The position numbers were made by a program, and so were the translations under genes. From the NCBI GenBank assembly GCA_938048755.1, contig CALIUG010000167.1:1-36731 (forward strand): 36,731 nucleotides of DNA. The letters are read 5' to 3'. This DNA comes from an uncultured Alphaproteobacteria bacterium (GTDB lineage Bacteria > Pseudomonadota > Alphaproteobacteria > SP197). Under the pieces are notes generated by a model that was given only the letters and a program-made list of their open reading frames with translations, searched no databases and was not told the DNA's origin. Each line of letters opens with the position of its first letter. The first letter of the stretch is position 1. Below are positions 12,946-21,574 of the stretch, in pieces.

Positions 12946-13167
12946 ATGAACGGCGAGATCGTCTGGTACAACGCATCCAAGCGCTACGGGTTTGTCCGCC
13001 CCAGTGAGGGTGGCGCTGAGATCATCTTCTATCTGGACGAGGCAGAAGAGGCCTTGCTGGGCCCGGTTTCCCGTGGTCAGGCAGTCCATTTCATGGTGCG
13101 CCAGGAATCTTCAGGTCCCGTTGCAATACGGTTGGCGCCAGGTCATCTCCTTGATGATTCGATCTGA
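12946..13167 (+). CDS. Divergent cold-shock-domain protein
   Basis: The 73-residue product looks like a single cold-shock (OB-fold) nucleic-acid-binding domain. MNGEIVWYNASKRYGFV corresponds to strand 1 and the RNP1 motif (KRYGFV at 12-17, usually K-G-F/Y-G-F-I/V). The second strand reads EIIFYLDEAEEA where typical Csp proteins have DVFVHFSA, so RNP2 has lost its usual His and Phe pattern. The rest, GPVSRGQAVHFMVRQESSGPVAIRL, matches the final strands. It is transcribed away from rimP. No clear Shine-Dalgarno is seen. It may bind RNA weakly or have another ligand. Confidence 0.75.
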   Translation: MNGEIVWYNASKRYGFVRPSEGGAEIIFYLDEAEEALLGPVSRGQAVHFMVRQESSGPVAIRLAPGHLLDDSI

Positions 13168-13265
13168 ACAGAGCTCTGGTACCCATGGCGTGATCGAAAC
13201 ACGCTGGCGGCGTGTGCCCGGAACCGATTCGTCCTAGGATGGCGTCTTCGGCTCATGAGGCAGCA

Positions 13266-13895
13266 ATGACACCCGATGACGCGACGGCACTGAACCAGAA
13301 TCCCCACGGCACGCCCGATGATGAACGCGACCTTGAGGCAGCGATCGGTGCCCAGGTCCGCACGCAACGCAAGAAACTGGGTATGACCGTGGGCGAACTG
13401 GCCTCCCTGGCGGGTCTTTCCGCGGGCATGCTCTCGAAGATCGAAAACGGCCTGACGTCACCTTCCCTGACGACGTTGAAGGGGCTGGCCATGGCGCTCA
13501 ACGTGCCGTTCACCGCGCTTTTCCAGCGATTCGAGGAGCAGCGTGACGCCAGCCATGTCAAATCCGGCGAAGGGCTCAAGATCGAGCGGCGCGGGACGCG
13601 TGCGGGTCATCAATATGCCCTGCTGGGGCACGGCGTGCACAAACAGGTCGCGGTCGAACCCTACATGATCACCCTGACCCATGAGTCCGAGGTTTTCCCC
13701 CTGTTCCAGCATGACGGCCAGGAGTTTCTCTATGTCGTTGATGGCGCGATGGACTACCGCCATGGCGGTCGCAGTTACCGCATGGACCCTGGCGATTCGC
13801 TCTTCTTTGATGCCGATGCGCCACACGGCCCCGAGACTCTGCATGATGTGCCGGTCCGGTTTCTCAGCGTGATCGTCTATCCGCGCGGAGAGTAG
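13266..13895 (+). CDS. XRE-family regulator with C-terminal cupin
   Basis: The 209-residue protein has a helix-turn-helix XRE domain at about residues 24-85 (IGAQVRTQRKKLGMTVGEL, then SAGMLSKIENGLTSPSL) and a cupin_2 beta-barrel at about 125-205 (HDGQEFLYVVDGAMDYRHG, DPGDSLFFDADAPHGPE). This class of one-component regulator binds DNA with the first domain and a small metabolite with the cupin. ATG 13266 has GAGG six bases ahead and was preferred to the upstream starts at 13212 and 13239. It converges on the PhyH gene with a 2-bp gap and may control that neighbouring operon, but this is inference. Confidence 0.9.
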   Translation: MTPDDATALNQNPHGTPDDERDLEAAIGAQVRTQRKKLGMTVGELASLAGLSAGMLSKIENGLTSPSLTTLKGLAMALNVPFTALFQRFEEQRDASHVKSGEGLKIERRGTRAGHQYALLGHGVHKQVAVEPYMITLTHESEVFPLFQHDGQEFLYVVDGAMDYRHGGRSYRMDPGDSLFFDADAPHGPETLHDVPVRFLSVIVYPRGE

Positions 13896-13897
13896 AG

Positions 13898-14725
13898 CTA
13901 GGCCGAAGCGCCCGCGTCAAACACTCTGGGAAAATACGCGCTGTCGATGGGGTCACCGGTCTTCAGGCCGCAGTCGGGGAAATCCGGTTCCATGACACCG
14001 GGACGTTCGATGTAGCGGCCGTCGTCGCCGACCCAGGTGCAGTTGGTCGCGCGGCGGCGGTGGGGTCCGGGGTTGCCGGGGGCGCCGTGCATGGTCATGC
14101 CGTGAAAGGCGAGCACGTCGCCGGGTTCCAGATCGAAGCTCACGATGTCGTCGGCGAAGGTCTGCTCGACATCGGGCGGGTCGAGATAGCCGTCATCGGC
14201 GCCTCGTCCGAAATCGGTGCCGTCGCGGAACTTGACGGGACGGAACGCCTTGCCCAGCAGGTGCGATCCCTTGACGCATTGCAGGCTGACCGAGGCCGGA
14301 CAGGGATCCAGCGGAGCCCACAACACGACAATCTGGCGACCTTCGACACAGTAATAGGGCTGGTCCTGGTGCCAGGTGCTGCGTTTTGTCACGCCGGGCT
14401 CCTTCACGAAAACGCCATCGAACAGGAAGTTCGCCTTCGTGGAGCGCATCAGCGCTGCACTCAGCTCGGCCGCCGGACCCTCCATGACGAACTTCCGGAT
14501 GTGGGGTGCACGTTTCCAGGCGATGTAGTCGGTGAAGAAGTCGGGCTCGCCCGCATCCTGAATGCGGCGCGTATAGCGGTCCGATGTCGTCATCGCCTCG
14601 TCCACACCCTGGCGCAGGACTTCGACCCAGTCGTCCTGATAGACGCCCTTCAGCGCCACAACGCCATCGGCCTCGAAGGTCGCGATTTCCTGTTCATCGG
14701 GAAGACGTAACGGCCGGTCGGGCAT
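13898..14725 (-). CDS. Phytanoyl-CoA dioxygenase (PhyH) family protein
   Basis: This is a non-haem Fe(II)/2-oxoglutarate dioxygenase. The metal triad can be placed at His119 and Asp121 (WHQDQPYY) and a distal His213 in LAFHGMTMHGAPGN, with Arg residues 223-225 available for the 2-oxoglutarate carboxylate. The 275-residue length is typical. ATG 14725 was taken because AAGGAGG lies 7 bases upstream; the frame extends further to 14746. The gene follows the M24-type gene by 27 bp on the same strand, so the two probably form an operon. Substrate unknown; the EctD signature is not present. Confidence 0.88.
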   Translation of the reverse strand: MPDRPLRLPDEQEIATFEADGVVALKGVYQDDWVEVLRQGVDEAMTTSDRYTRRIQDAGEPDFFTDYIAWKRAPHIRKFVMEGPAAELSAALMRSTKANFLFDGVFVKEPGVTKRSTWHQDQPYYCVEGRQIVVLWAPLDPCPASVSLQCVKGSHLLGKAFRPVKFRDGTDFGRGADDGYLDPPDVEQTFADDIVSFDLEPGDVLAFHGMTMHGAPGNPGPHRRRATNCTWVGDDGRYIERPGVMEPDFPDCGLKTGDPIDSAYFPRVFDAGASA

Positions 14726-14752
14726 AAAGGGCCTCCTTGGTCTCAACGTCGC

Positions 14753-15907
14753 CTACTTCACCACCATATCGTGCGGCATGGAAGAGACGGATTCGAAATG
14801 GTCTTCGTGCATGATTCCGGTTTCGCCCAGACTCATGGTCACCGTGTTGGCGGCATCGACCAGGATCATGTGCATGAAGATCACCATGCCCGGTTCGATC
14901 ACGGTGGTGTTGCCGGGATAGATCATGGGTTCCTCCATCCAGGAGGGCGGGAAGTTGGCGCTGAGGGAATAGCCGCAGGCGTTGAGGCGGCAGTCCTTCA
15001 GGCCATGGGCATCGACCACGCGCGCATGGGCTTCATAGATGTCGGCATAGGTCGCGCCGGGCCGGGCGGCTTCCTGGCAGGCTGCCAGTGCTTCGACGCC
15101 GGCGGCATGCATCGCCTTGTGGCGTTCACCGGCCACGCCGGTCAGGACCGTGCGCATGATCGCGACATGGTAATGGCGATAACCAGCGCCGTATTCCAGC
15201 TGCACCTGATCCTGTGCGCCGACCTTCTGGCGTCCGGTGAAGTAACGCACCAGCATGGCGCCGTCACCGGAACCGATGATCGGGCGGCTTGCGGCGGGAT
15301 CGCCGCCGCCTTCCAGAATGGCCTGCATCATGCGGGAGTAGAGGAGACCCTCATCGACACCGGGCTCAATGGCTTCGTTGAGTGCCTTCAGGGCGTCGTC
15401 ACACAACGCGCCAGCCTTGCGCACATACTCCATTTCGGCGGGGCTCTTGATCAGGCGCAGGCCCTGGATCAGGTCGGTTGCATCTGAGTGATTACAAAAC
15501 CCGTCCAGCGCATGGCGCACCATTTCCCAGCGCTGGCCGGTCAGGCACCAGGCGTGGAGTTCGACGCCGACCTGTTTGCCGGCCAGGCCTTTTTCCTTCA
15601 GCACCGCGACGACATCGTGGGCCGGATTGGCACCGCCCTTGTCGATCCAGATGCGCACATCGGGAATCATGGACGTGTGGGCGGCCTGCAGCTTGTCGGC
15701 CGAGCGGGTAACCAGAACGAGATCGCCATCGGCCCGCAGGATCAGGCACTGGAAGAGCGAGTAGCCCCCGGTGTCATAGCCGGTCAGGTAATACATGCTC
15801 TCCTGCTTGAAGAGCAGCACGGCATCCAGGCCCTGCTTTGCCATTTTCTCGCAGGCGCGCTGACGGCGCCCGGCAAGCTCGTCTTCGGAAAAATGCAGAA
15901 TGGCCAT
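14753..15907 (-). CDS. M24-family (pita-bread) hydrolase lacking the canonical metal ligands
   Basis: The 384-residue protein has the creatinase N-terminal domain (residues 1-150, with MYYLTGYDTGGY) and the pita-bread C-terminal domain. In metal-dependent members five residues D-D-H-E-E bind two metals. Here the first region reads LEYGAGYRHYHVAIMRT (237-253), with Glu238 for the first Asp and Ala249 at the second; the His motif reads CGYSLSANFPP, with Tyr313; the Glu positions read VIFMHMIL and MSLGETG. So none of the five appears to be kept. Metal-free chemistry is known for creatinase, and I recall it also for ectoine hydrolase. The start has AGGGG upstream. Its likely partner is the downstream PhyH gene. 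Substrate unknown. Confidence 0.85.
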   Translation of the reverse strand: MAILHFSEDELAGRRQRACEKMAKQGLDAVLLFKQESMYYLTGYDTGGYSLFQCLILRADGDLVLVTRSADKLQAAHTSMIPDVRIWIDKGGANPAHDVVAVLKEKGLAGKQVGVELHAWCLTGQRWEMVRHALDGFCNHSDATDLIQGLRLIKSPAEMEYVRKAGALCDDALKALNEAIEPGVDEGLLYSRMMQAILEGGGDPAASRPIIGSGDGAMLVRYFTGRQKVGAQDQVQLEYGAGYRHYHVAIMRTVLTGVAGERHKAMHAAGVEALAACQEAARPGATYADIYEAHARVVDAHGLKDCRLNACGYSLSANFPPSWMEEPMIYPGNTTVIEPGMVIFMHMILVDAANTVTMSLGETGIMHEDHFESVSSMPHDMVVK

Positions 15908-15944
15908 GAACGATCCCCTTGAAGGCTGAGATCAGATCATGCCG

Positions 15945-15974
15945 TTGCAGGTGCGTGAAGGTAAAGGCTAGAAG
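15945..15974 (+). promoter_or_regulatory. Possible promoter of the thioesterase operon
   Basis: TTGCAG at 15945-15950 is followed after 18 bp by TAGAAG at 15969-15974, in the 120-bp gap between two divergent genes. Match to the sigma-70 consensus is modest. Confidence 0.3.
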
Positions 15975-16027
15975 TGTGGCGACGACCGGTGCCGGTCAGT
16001 GGTCCGATCACAGACAAGAGGAATTCC

Positions 16028-16513
16028 ATGGAGATCGATCCCCGCCTGTTTCAGCTGCGCGCGTCCGTCAAACCCGAGTGGATCGATGAGTACGGTCACC
16101 TCAACATGGCCTATTACGTGCTGATCTGTGACCACGCGACCGCCGCGTTCTGGGATACGATGAACGCGCCCAGACTGCAGGATGAACGCGACGGCGCCGA
16201 ATACGCCGTGGTCGAAACCCACGTGAACTATCTCGATGAGGTTCGCGAAGGCGATCCGGTCCTGGTAACGACCCAGGTCATTGCGGCCGATACCAAGCGC
16301 TACCGCCTGTTCCATCGCATGTATCATGAGGACAAGGGTTACCTGGCCGCGACCAACGAGGTGATGTCCCTGGGCTTCAACCTCAACACGCGCGGTATGA
16401 TGGAGTTTGTTCCTGAAGTCTATGATCGCCTGCAGCAGGCCGTGGCGGACCATGCCGACATGGAACAGGACCGCAATCTGGGGCGGGCAATCGGTCAAGC
16501 GAGGAAACGATGA
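16028..16513 (+). CDS. Hotdog-fold acyl-CoA thioesterase (4HBT-like)
   Basis: The 161-residue product matches hotdog thioesterases: VKPEWIDEYGHLNMAYYVLICDHAT in the N-terminal half has the conserved WID..GH(L/M)N followed by the central helix, and THVNYLDEVREGDPVLVTT is the typical second strand pair. Such proteins hydrolyse acyl-CoA thioesters; some relatives act with carnitine or betainyl-CoA catabolism. ATG 16028 was preferred to the upstream 15974 start because AGAGGAA lies 6-11 bases ahead. The stop overlaps the ATG of the next small gene (ATGA), so the two should be co-translated. Confidence 0.85.
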   Translation: MEIDPRLFQLRASVKPEWIDEYGHLNMAYYVLICDHATAAFWDTMNAPRLQDERDGAEYAVVETHVNYLDEVREGDPVLVTTQVIAADTKRYRLFHRMYHEDKGYLAATNEVMSLGFNLNTRGMMEFVPEVYDRLQQAVADHADMEQDRNLGRAIGQARKR

Positions 16514-16668
16514 GCGACGAGAACACAAAGAAGGACGAACCTGTCGAAGAGGCGCCGCGTCTGGGCCCGGATGGCAAGCCCATGCCCAAGGAGTATGGCG
16601 GTTCCAAGGGGCCGGAGCCCACGCGTCACGGCGAATGGGAAGTCAACGGACGGGTGGTCGACTTTTGA
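16510..16668 (+). CDS. DUF1674 / SDHAF4-type succinate dehydrogenase assembly factor
   Basis: This 52-residue gene is easily missed. It starts in the ATGA overlap with the thioesterase. The sequence has an acidic N-terminus, then GPDGKPMPKEYGGSKGPEP and the diagnostic C-terminus TRHGEWEVNGRVVDF, which corresponds to the conserved PTRYGDWE..GR..DF of DUF1674. The mitochondrial homologue SDHAF4 binds the flavinylated SdhA subunit before complex II assembly; the bacterial protein is expected to do likewise. No sdh genes lie in the window. The identification rests on the C-terminal motif and size. Confidence 0.85.
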   Translation: MSDENTKKDEPVEEAPRLGPDGKPMPKEYGGSKGPEPTRHGEWEVNGRVVDF

Positions 16669-17546
16669 ATCTCGCGGGCGGTACGCTGGTCGCTGCGGTT
16701 GTGCTGGCTCTGCTGGTGTCGGGTTGTGCGCCGCCGACACCGTCGGTGCGTGATCCCAATGCGGCCGCCATGCAGGAAACCATCGCTGTCGCTGAGGCAG
16801 GCGACCCCGTCGCGCAGACCGTGGTCGGGACCATGTACGAAGCCGGTGTCTTTGGGGCTCCCGATCCCTATGCCGCTGCGCTCTGGTACGACAAAGCCGT
16901 GTGGCAGGGCGATCCGCTTGCCGCGTTCTATCTTGCTGCCCTGTTCGAGGACGGCCGCGGTGTCGAGCGTGACTACCTCTCGGCTGCCAATCTCTACCGG
17001 CGCGCCGCCCAGTCCGTACACGGCAGTGCTGCCTTCAAGCTGGGTTATCTCTATGAGAAGGGGCTGGGTGTCGAGCAGGACTTCGTCGAAGCACGCTCCT
17101 GGTACGACGTAGCTCAGAAGGGCTGGCTTGATGGCGGCATCAATCCGTTTCTGCCGGCCTATCTGGAGGCCTCGGCAGATCCTGATGTCGTTGACGCCGG
17201 TCTGCCGGTTGCCGTGTTGTCCGATGCAGGATCAGATCTTTCCATCACCGGTGCCGCACCGGCCGGGACCGTGGAAACCACGGATCTCGCCAACGCCTTT
17301 CATGTGCACCTTGGTTCGGAAAAGACAGTCGAGGCGGCGATGGCCCAATGGCAGGAACTGCGCGTGCGCTTCGACAGCCTGTTGGGGACCTACACACCAG
17401 CGTTGGCCAAGCTGCAACTGGCAGGTGGCGCGACCTATTATCAGATTCTCGCCGGCCCGCTGAGCGCCGAGTCGGATGCCGACATCCTGTGCGCCCAGCT
17501 CCAGCCCCAGGGCCAGTACTGCAACCCGATACCGCCAACGAGCTGA
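16635..17546 (+). CDS. Sel1-repeat lipoprotein with C-terminal SPOR-like domain
   Basis: From ATG 16635 the product has 303 residues: a lipoprotein signal (hydrophobic 17-29, lipobox LVSGC with Cys31), three tetratricopeptide-like Sel1 repeats at about 55-165 (ALWYDKAVWQGDPLAAFYLA, then ANLYRRAAQSVHGSAAFKLG), a linker, and a C-terminal region at about 215-300 ending YYQILAGPLSAESDADILCAQL, which looks like a SPOR peptidoglycan-binding domain. A TTG at 16665 is an alternative start, overlapping the SDHAF4 stop. It is the third gene of the overlapping run and is probably attached to a membrane facing the periplasm. Confidence 0.8.
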   Translation: MGSQRTGGRLLNLAGGTLVAAVVLALLVSGCAPPTPSVRDPNAAAMQETIAVAEAGDPVAQTVVGTMYEAGVFGAPDPYAAALWYDKAVWQGDPLAAFYLAALFEDGRGVERDYLSAANLYRRAAQSVHGSAAFKLGYLYEKGLGVEQDFVEARSWYDVAQKGWLDGGINPFLPAYLEASADPDVVDAGLPVAVLSDAGSDLSITGAAPAGTVETTDLANAFHVHLGSEKTVEAAMAQWQELRVRFDSLLGTYTPALAKLQLAGGATYYQILAGPLSAESDADILCAQLQPQGQYCNPIPPTS

Positions 17547-17558
17547 GGTCTCAGGGCT

Positions 17559-18197
17559 CTAGCGCCCGTCCTCGACCAGAACAAACAATCCCAGTCCGAC
17601 CAGTACCGAGCCGGCAAGCCACCGGCGCAGTCGTGCCACAAACGGATTCCCGCCCAAGCGCGAGAGTGCCGCCGAAGCACCAAAGGCGATGGCAAGATCG
17701 ACGGGCAGAGCTGTCAGGGGTACGAGCAGGCCCAGGATCGGCATTTCCAGTCCCGGCGCAGGGCTGGCGGGCGAAACGAATTGCGGCAGGAACGCCAGAA
17801 AGAACAGGGCCGTTTTCGGGTTGAGCACCTCGATGATGAAACCCTGCCGGAACAGGTGCCAGGCTGAACGGCGTGCCACCGGCTTGCCGACCTCGCTCGG
17901 GTTGGCATCGTCCTTCTCGCGCCAGGTCGCGATGCCAAGCCAGATGAGATAGGCCACTCCGATCCAGCGCACGACATCAAACAGTGCCGGTGTCGCAGCC
18001 ATCAATGCGGTCAGTCCAGTAGACGCCAGAACGACATGCACGACCGCCCCGCTTGCCAGGCCAGAGGCCGAAGCAAACCCGGCTCCCCGGCCCAGGGCGA
18101 TGGTGCGTGTCACGACGTAAAGCTGGGACGGCCCCGGCAGCGCGTTCATGATGGCTGCCGCGACGGTCACCAGGAGCAACGTCTCGAAGGTCGGCAC
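17559..18197 (-). CDS. LysE/RhtB-family amino acid exporter
   Basis: The 212-residue integral membrane protein has the family's N-terminal signature AAAIMNALPGPSQLYVV near 12-28 and the GxxxG-type ASGLASGAVVH helix. About six hydrophobic segments can be drawn, at roughly 5-25, 40-65, 70-90, 115-140, 150-175 and 190-210, as expected for LysE. It exports amino acids or related metabolites across the inner membrane. The gene follows the FMN split-barrel gene by 5 bp, so they likely share a transcript. Confidence 0.9.
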   Translation of the reverse strand: MPTFETLLLVTVAAAIMNALPGPSQLYVVTRTIALGRGAGFASASGLASGAVVHVVLASTGLTALMAATPALFDVVRWIGVAYLIWLGIATWREKDDANPSEVGKPVARRSAWHLFRQGFIIEVLNPKTALFFLAFLPQFVSPASPAPGLEMPILGLLVPLTALPVDLAIAFGASAALSRLGGNPFVARLRRWLAGSVLVGLGLFVLVEDGR

Positions 18198-18202
18198 GGC
18201 CG

Positions 18203-18856
18203 TCAGCCGAACCGGATGTTCTTGAGATGGTCGGGCCGACCGACACCCCCTTTCAGGCGGGGATCGTCCTCGGGTTCGCCGATCACCGTGTGGATGGGCA
18301 CGATGCCGGCCCAGATGTCGAGTGCATAGTCTTCCTCGTCATCCTCGCAGTGGCCGGTTCGGATCTTGGCGCTGGCTTCCTCGATCGTCATGGCAACGAT
18401 GGTCGTGGCCTTGAGCTCCTGGCTGTTGACTGGTCGCAGGGTGTCCCAGTGACCGGGGACAAAGCGTTCCAGAAAGGCCTTGAGGGACGCTTCCTGTTCT
18501 TCGGCGCCTTCCACCACTTCGGCTGTCCCGAACAGGGTTGCGGAACGGCAGTTGACGCTGGAATGAAAGCCCGAGCGTGCCAGTACCAGGCCATCGAGAT
18601 GAAAGACGTTCAGGCTGACGGGAATTCCGGTCTTGACCTGGCGCAGCATGCGGCTGGCCGATGAACCGTGCCAATAGACACGGTCACCTTCGCGCCAGAC
18701 CAGGGTTGGCGTGACATGGGGCTGACCATCGATCACATAGCCGACCGAGCCGGTGCCGATTTCATCAATCAGGCGATGTACGGTCTCATGATCGTAATGC
18801 GCGCGCTTGTAGAGGCGTTTGACGCGGCTGCGCTCTGTCGGTGTGTACTCGGACAT
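18203..18856 (-). CDS. Pyridoxamine 5'-phosphate oxidase-like FMN-binding split-barrel protein
   Basis: The 217-residue product matches the flavin-reductase-like Pyridox_ox_2 group. It has an N-terminal LYKRAHYDHETVHRLIDE, then TGSVGYVIDGQPHVTPTLVWREGDRVYWHG and the FMN-binding GSSASRMLR near residues 70-80. The NCRSATLFGTAEVVEG strand is typical. Relatives include nitroimidazole-resistance proteins and haem-degrading enzymes, but no specific function can be assigned. Repeat copy B lies immediately upstream of the gene. Confidence 0.85.
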   Translation of the reverse strand: MSEYTPTERSRVKRLYKRAHYDHETVHRLIDEIGTGSVGYVIDGQPHVTPTLVWREGDRVYWHGSSASRMLRQVKTGIPVSLNVFHLDGLVLARSGFHSSVNCRSATLFGTAEVVEGAEEQEASLKAFLERFVPGHWDTLRPVNSQELKATTIVAMTIEEASAKIRTGHCEDDEEDYALDIWAGIVPIHTVIGEPEDDPRLKGGVGRPDHLKNIRFG

Positions 18857-18926
18857 GGTTGGATGTTTCCCTGTTGGTGACTGATGTTGTTGATCGTGGC
18901 GTGTTGAACGCGGTTTGTTTGTTTAG

Positions 18927-19178
18927 CCTCAAGCGCCGGCGTTCACTCCGTTCACTTGGCTTACGCCGCATGCGCGGCGGGGTCGCGGTCGCTCCCCGTC
19001 GGCCCAAGTGGGCCTCCCCATGGACGTACTGCCTGAGTTACTTGTGACGGGCCTCCTGCGCCACTGGTGAGCAGGCAATCGGCGGCGAGAGCGCAGCGGC
19101 CGCCGACCGGTGCGACCGCACCGGCGGGCCGGTCAGGCCCGGAAGCCAAGTGAACGGAGTGAACGCCGGCGCCTGAGG
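18927..19178 (+). repeat. 252-bp palindromic repeat, copy B
   Basis: The gap 18857-19196 holds this second full copy, which has the same length as copy A. Its 36-bp ends (18927-18962 and 19143-19178) are inverted repeats with one mismatch and contain GTTCAC-TCC-GTTCAC. Inside are sub-terminal hairpins (CCGC-ATGC-GCGG at one end, GGCC-based at the other), then the shared core at 18977-19125. Flanks also match: TTTGTTTAG on the left and GGAACAAAG on the right, so the inverted repeat may extend to about 45 bp. No reading frame inside is conserved between copies. Confidence 0.88.
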
Positions 19179-19196
19179 GAACAAAGATCAAGACTC

Positions 19197-19934
19197 CTAC
19201 GGCTTGCGGCCCGAGAAGATGGCGTGGCCGGCTTTCAGCCAGTGCACGTCGACTTCGACCAGGCCTGCCTCGGACATCCAGCGCATCTGGTCGAACAGGC
19301 TTGAAGGCATGTCGATGGGGTCGGCGTCGGGCGCGCTGTAGTAGTTCCAGCCGTCGTCGCGGAAGAAATGGAGCATCTTGTCGTTGCCATCCAGTTCCTG
19401 TGCGCGTTGGGCAACGCCGGTATCCCAATGTCGCTCCCACAGCTTCAGACCGGCATCGCGCTGGGCTTCGACCAGGTCGCAGATCACCACCACTCCGCCT
19501 GGTGCCAACTGACCTGCCAGGTCCTTGAAAAGCTGCGCCTTGCCGGGGCCATCAAGATGATGGACCGCAAGCGACGAGACGAAGGCATGGACCGGCTGGT
19601 CAAACCTGCGCCATTCGGTCTCGGCAATGTCCATCAGCGCGCTGTGGTGTTGCACGCCGAGTGCATCGAGTTTGGCCGCAGTCGAATCGAGCATGGTCTT
19701 CGAGCCGTCGAGTGCGTGGAAGATTGTCTTGGGGAACTGCCGGGCAATGGCTTCGGCCAGCAGACCTTCACCGCAGCAGATCTCAGCAATCACCGCGCCG
19801 TTGGGGGCAGGCGGAATGACACTCACGATCGTTTCGATCTGCACCTCGCTCTCGGGCACGAAATAGGCACCGTAGTCGATGAAGTGCTGCGAGGTTTCTT
19901 CGGTCCATGCATCGGGTTGGGTTGCATCGGTCAT
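19197..19934 (-). CDS. Class I SAM-dependent methyltransferase
   Basis: The 245-residue product has motif I as VIAEICCGEGLLAEAIA (residues 48-64), motif II around FHALDGSKTML, and the motif IV/V region FVSSLAVHHLDGPGK followed by LAGQLAPGGVVVICDL. This is the methyltransferase_25/12-like Rossmann fold. The Cys-Cys in motif I is unusual but compatible with SAM binding. ATG 19934 has AGGAGG about 9 bases upstream, a strong site. It ends 18 bp from repeat copy B. Its substrate is unknown; neighbours give no firm clue. Confidence 0.88.
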   Translation of the reverse strand: MTDATQPDAWTEETSQHFIDYGAYFVPESEVQIETIVSVIPPAPNGAVIAEICCGEGLLAEAIARQFPKTIFHALDGSKTMLDSTAAKLDALGVQHHSALMDIAETEWRRFDQPVHAFVSSLAVHHLDGPGKAQLFKDLAGQLAPGGVVVICDLVEAQRDAGLKLWERHWDTGVAQRAQELDGNDKMLHFFRDDGWNYYSAPDADPIDMPSSLFDQMRWMSEAGLVEVDVHWLKAGHAIFSGRKP

Positions 19935-20005
19935 GTCGTCTGTTCCTCCTGAACTCCGGCCAGATTACGAAGCATTGGCTCCATGAAAAAGTCCATTCTC
20001 AGGAT

Positions 20006-20034
20006 ATTTTCAAGACCAATGGCTCCTGTGCCAA
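20006..20034 (-). promoter_or_regulatory. Possible promoter of the methyltransferase gene
   Basis: On the minus strand TTGGCA is followed after 17 bp by GAAAAT. The spacer holds GGAGCCATTG, and a second copy, GGAGCCAATG, occurs 43 bp downstream, which could be a paired operator. The match is moderate. Confidence 0.35.
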
Positions 20035-20126
20035 AAATATCGCCTCACGGCTCTCAAATCATCACATCGCAGTGAGGGCTCGGCCTTATGGCGTACGGAC
20101 ATGGTAAGGACCAAGGCAACACTCTG

Positions 20127-20597
20127 ATGGACCGGTTCATGTTAATGTCACGCCTTGTCGTTTCGGTACTGCTTGCCTTTCTCGCGGTTTCCTCGCCCCT
20201 GATGGCGGCGGAACTGGTGACCAAGGAAAGCCCGCACAGCGTTGGCGAAACGCTTGATCGCCTGGAAGCCCTGCTGGACCAGAAGGGGATCGGCGTCATG
20301 GCGCGGATCGATCATGCCGCCAACGCAGAGCGTGTCGGCCTTGAACTGGCACCATCCCAACTGCTGCTCTTTGGTGACCCCGCAAACGGTACCTTGCTGA
20401 TGCAGGAAGAAGCGGTCATCGGCATTGATCTCCCCATGAAGGCGCTGGCCTGGGAAGATGAGGATGGGGTGGTCTGGCTTGCTTATGTCGTGCCTTCGTC
20501 GATTGCCGAGGAGCGCGGTGTCACAGGCGTGCCCGATACCGTTTCGGCCATGGATGCCGGCCTCAACAAACTGACCGACGCCGTCATCGCGCCCTGA
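20127..20597 (+). CDS. Secreted DUF302 protein
   Basis: The 156-residue product starts with a signal peptide (hydrophobic VVSVLLAFLAVSS, cleavage after LMAA near residue 28), then a DUF302 domain: ETLDRLEALLDQKGIGVMAR near 40-59, IDHAANAERVGLEL, LLFGDPANGTLLMQ and the IGIDLPMKALAWEDEDG strand. DUF302 folds as an alpha/beta domain found singly or fused to other domains; the role is unknown, and export suggests a periplasmic task. The first of three Met codons at the start of the signal was taken; ATG 20139 and 20145 are alternatives. It ends just before the B12 riboswitch of bluB. Confidence 0.85.
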   Translation: MDRFMLMSRLVVSVLLAFLAVSSPLMAAELVTKESPHSVGETLDRLEALLDQKGIGVMARIDHAANAERVGLELAPSQLLLFGDPANGTLLMQEEAVIGIDLPMKALAWEDEDGVVWLAYVVPSSIAEERGVTGVPDTVSAMDAGLNKLTDAVIAP

Positions 20598-20612
20598 AGC
20601 CCCATTCCTGTC

Positions 20613-20641
20613 TTGGATAAGGCGGGGCGACCGTGTTAAGC
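20613..20641 (+). promoter_or_regulatory. Possible promoter of the bluB riboswitch transcript
   Basis: TTGGAT and TTAAGC are 17 bp apart and predict a start near 20648, which is where the aptamer begins. That agreement supports a modest consensus match. Confidence 0.4.
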
Positions 20642-20646
20642 GATCT

Positions 20647-21568
<922 letters not shown>

Positions 21569-21574
21569 AGCGAT

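Noticed and set aside
13898-14725. Ectoine hydroxylase (EctD) identity for the PhyH gene
   Set aside because: The EctD signature around the first metal ligand is absent; only the general PhyH ligand set is shared.
20006-20034. A sigma-54 promoter (TGGCAC is present)
   Set aside because: The matching TTGC element at the required distance is missing.
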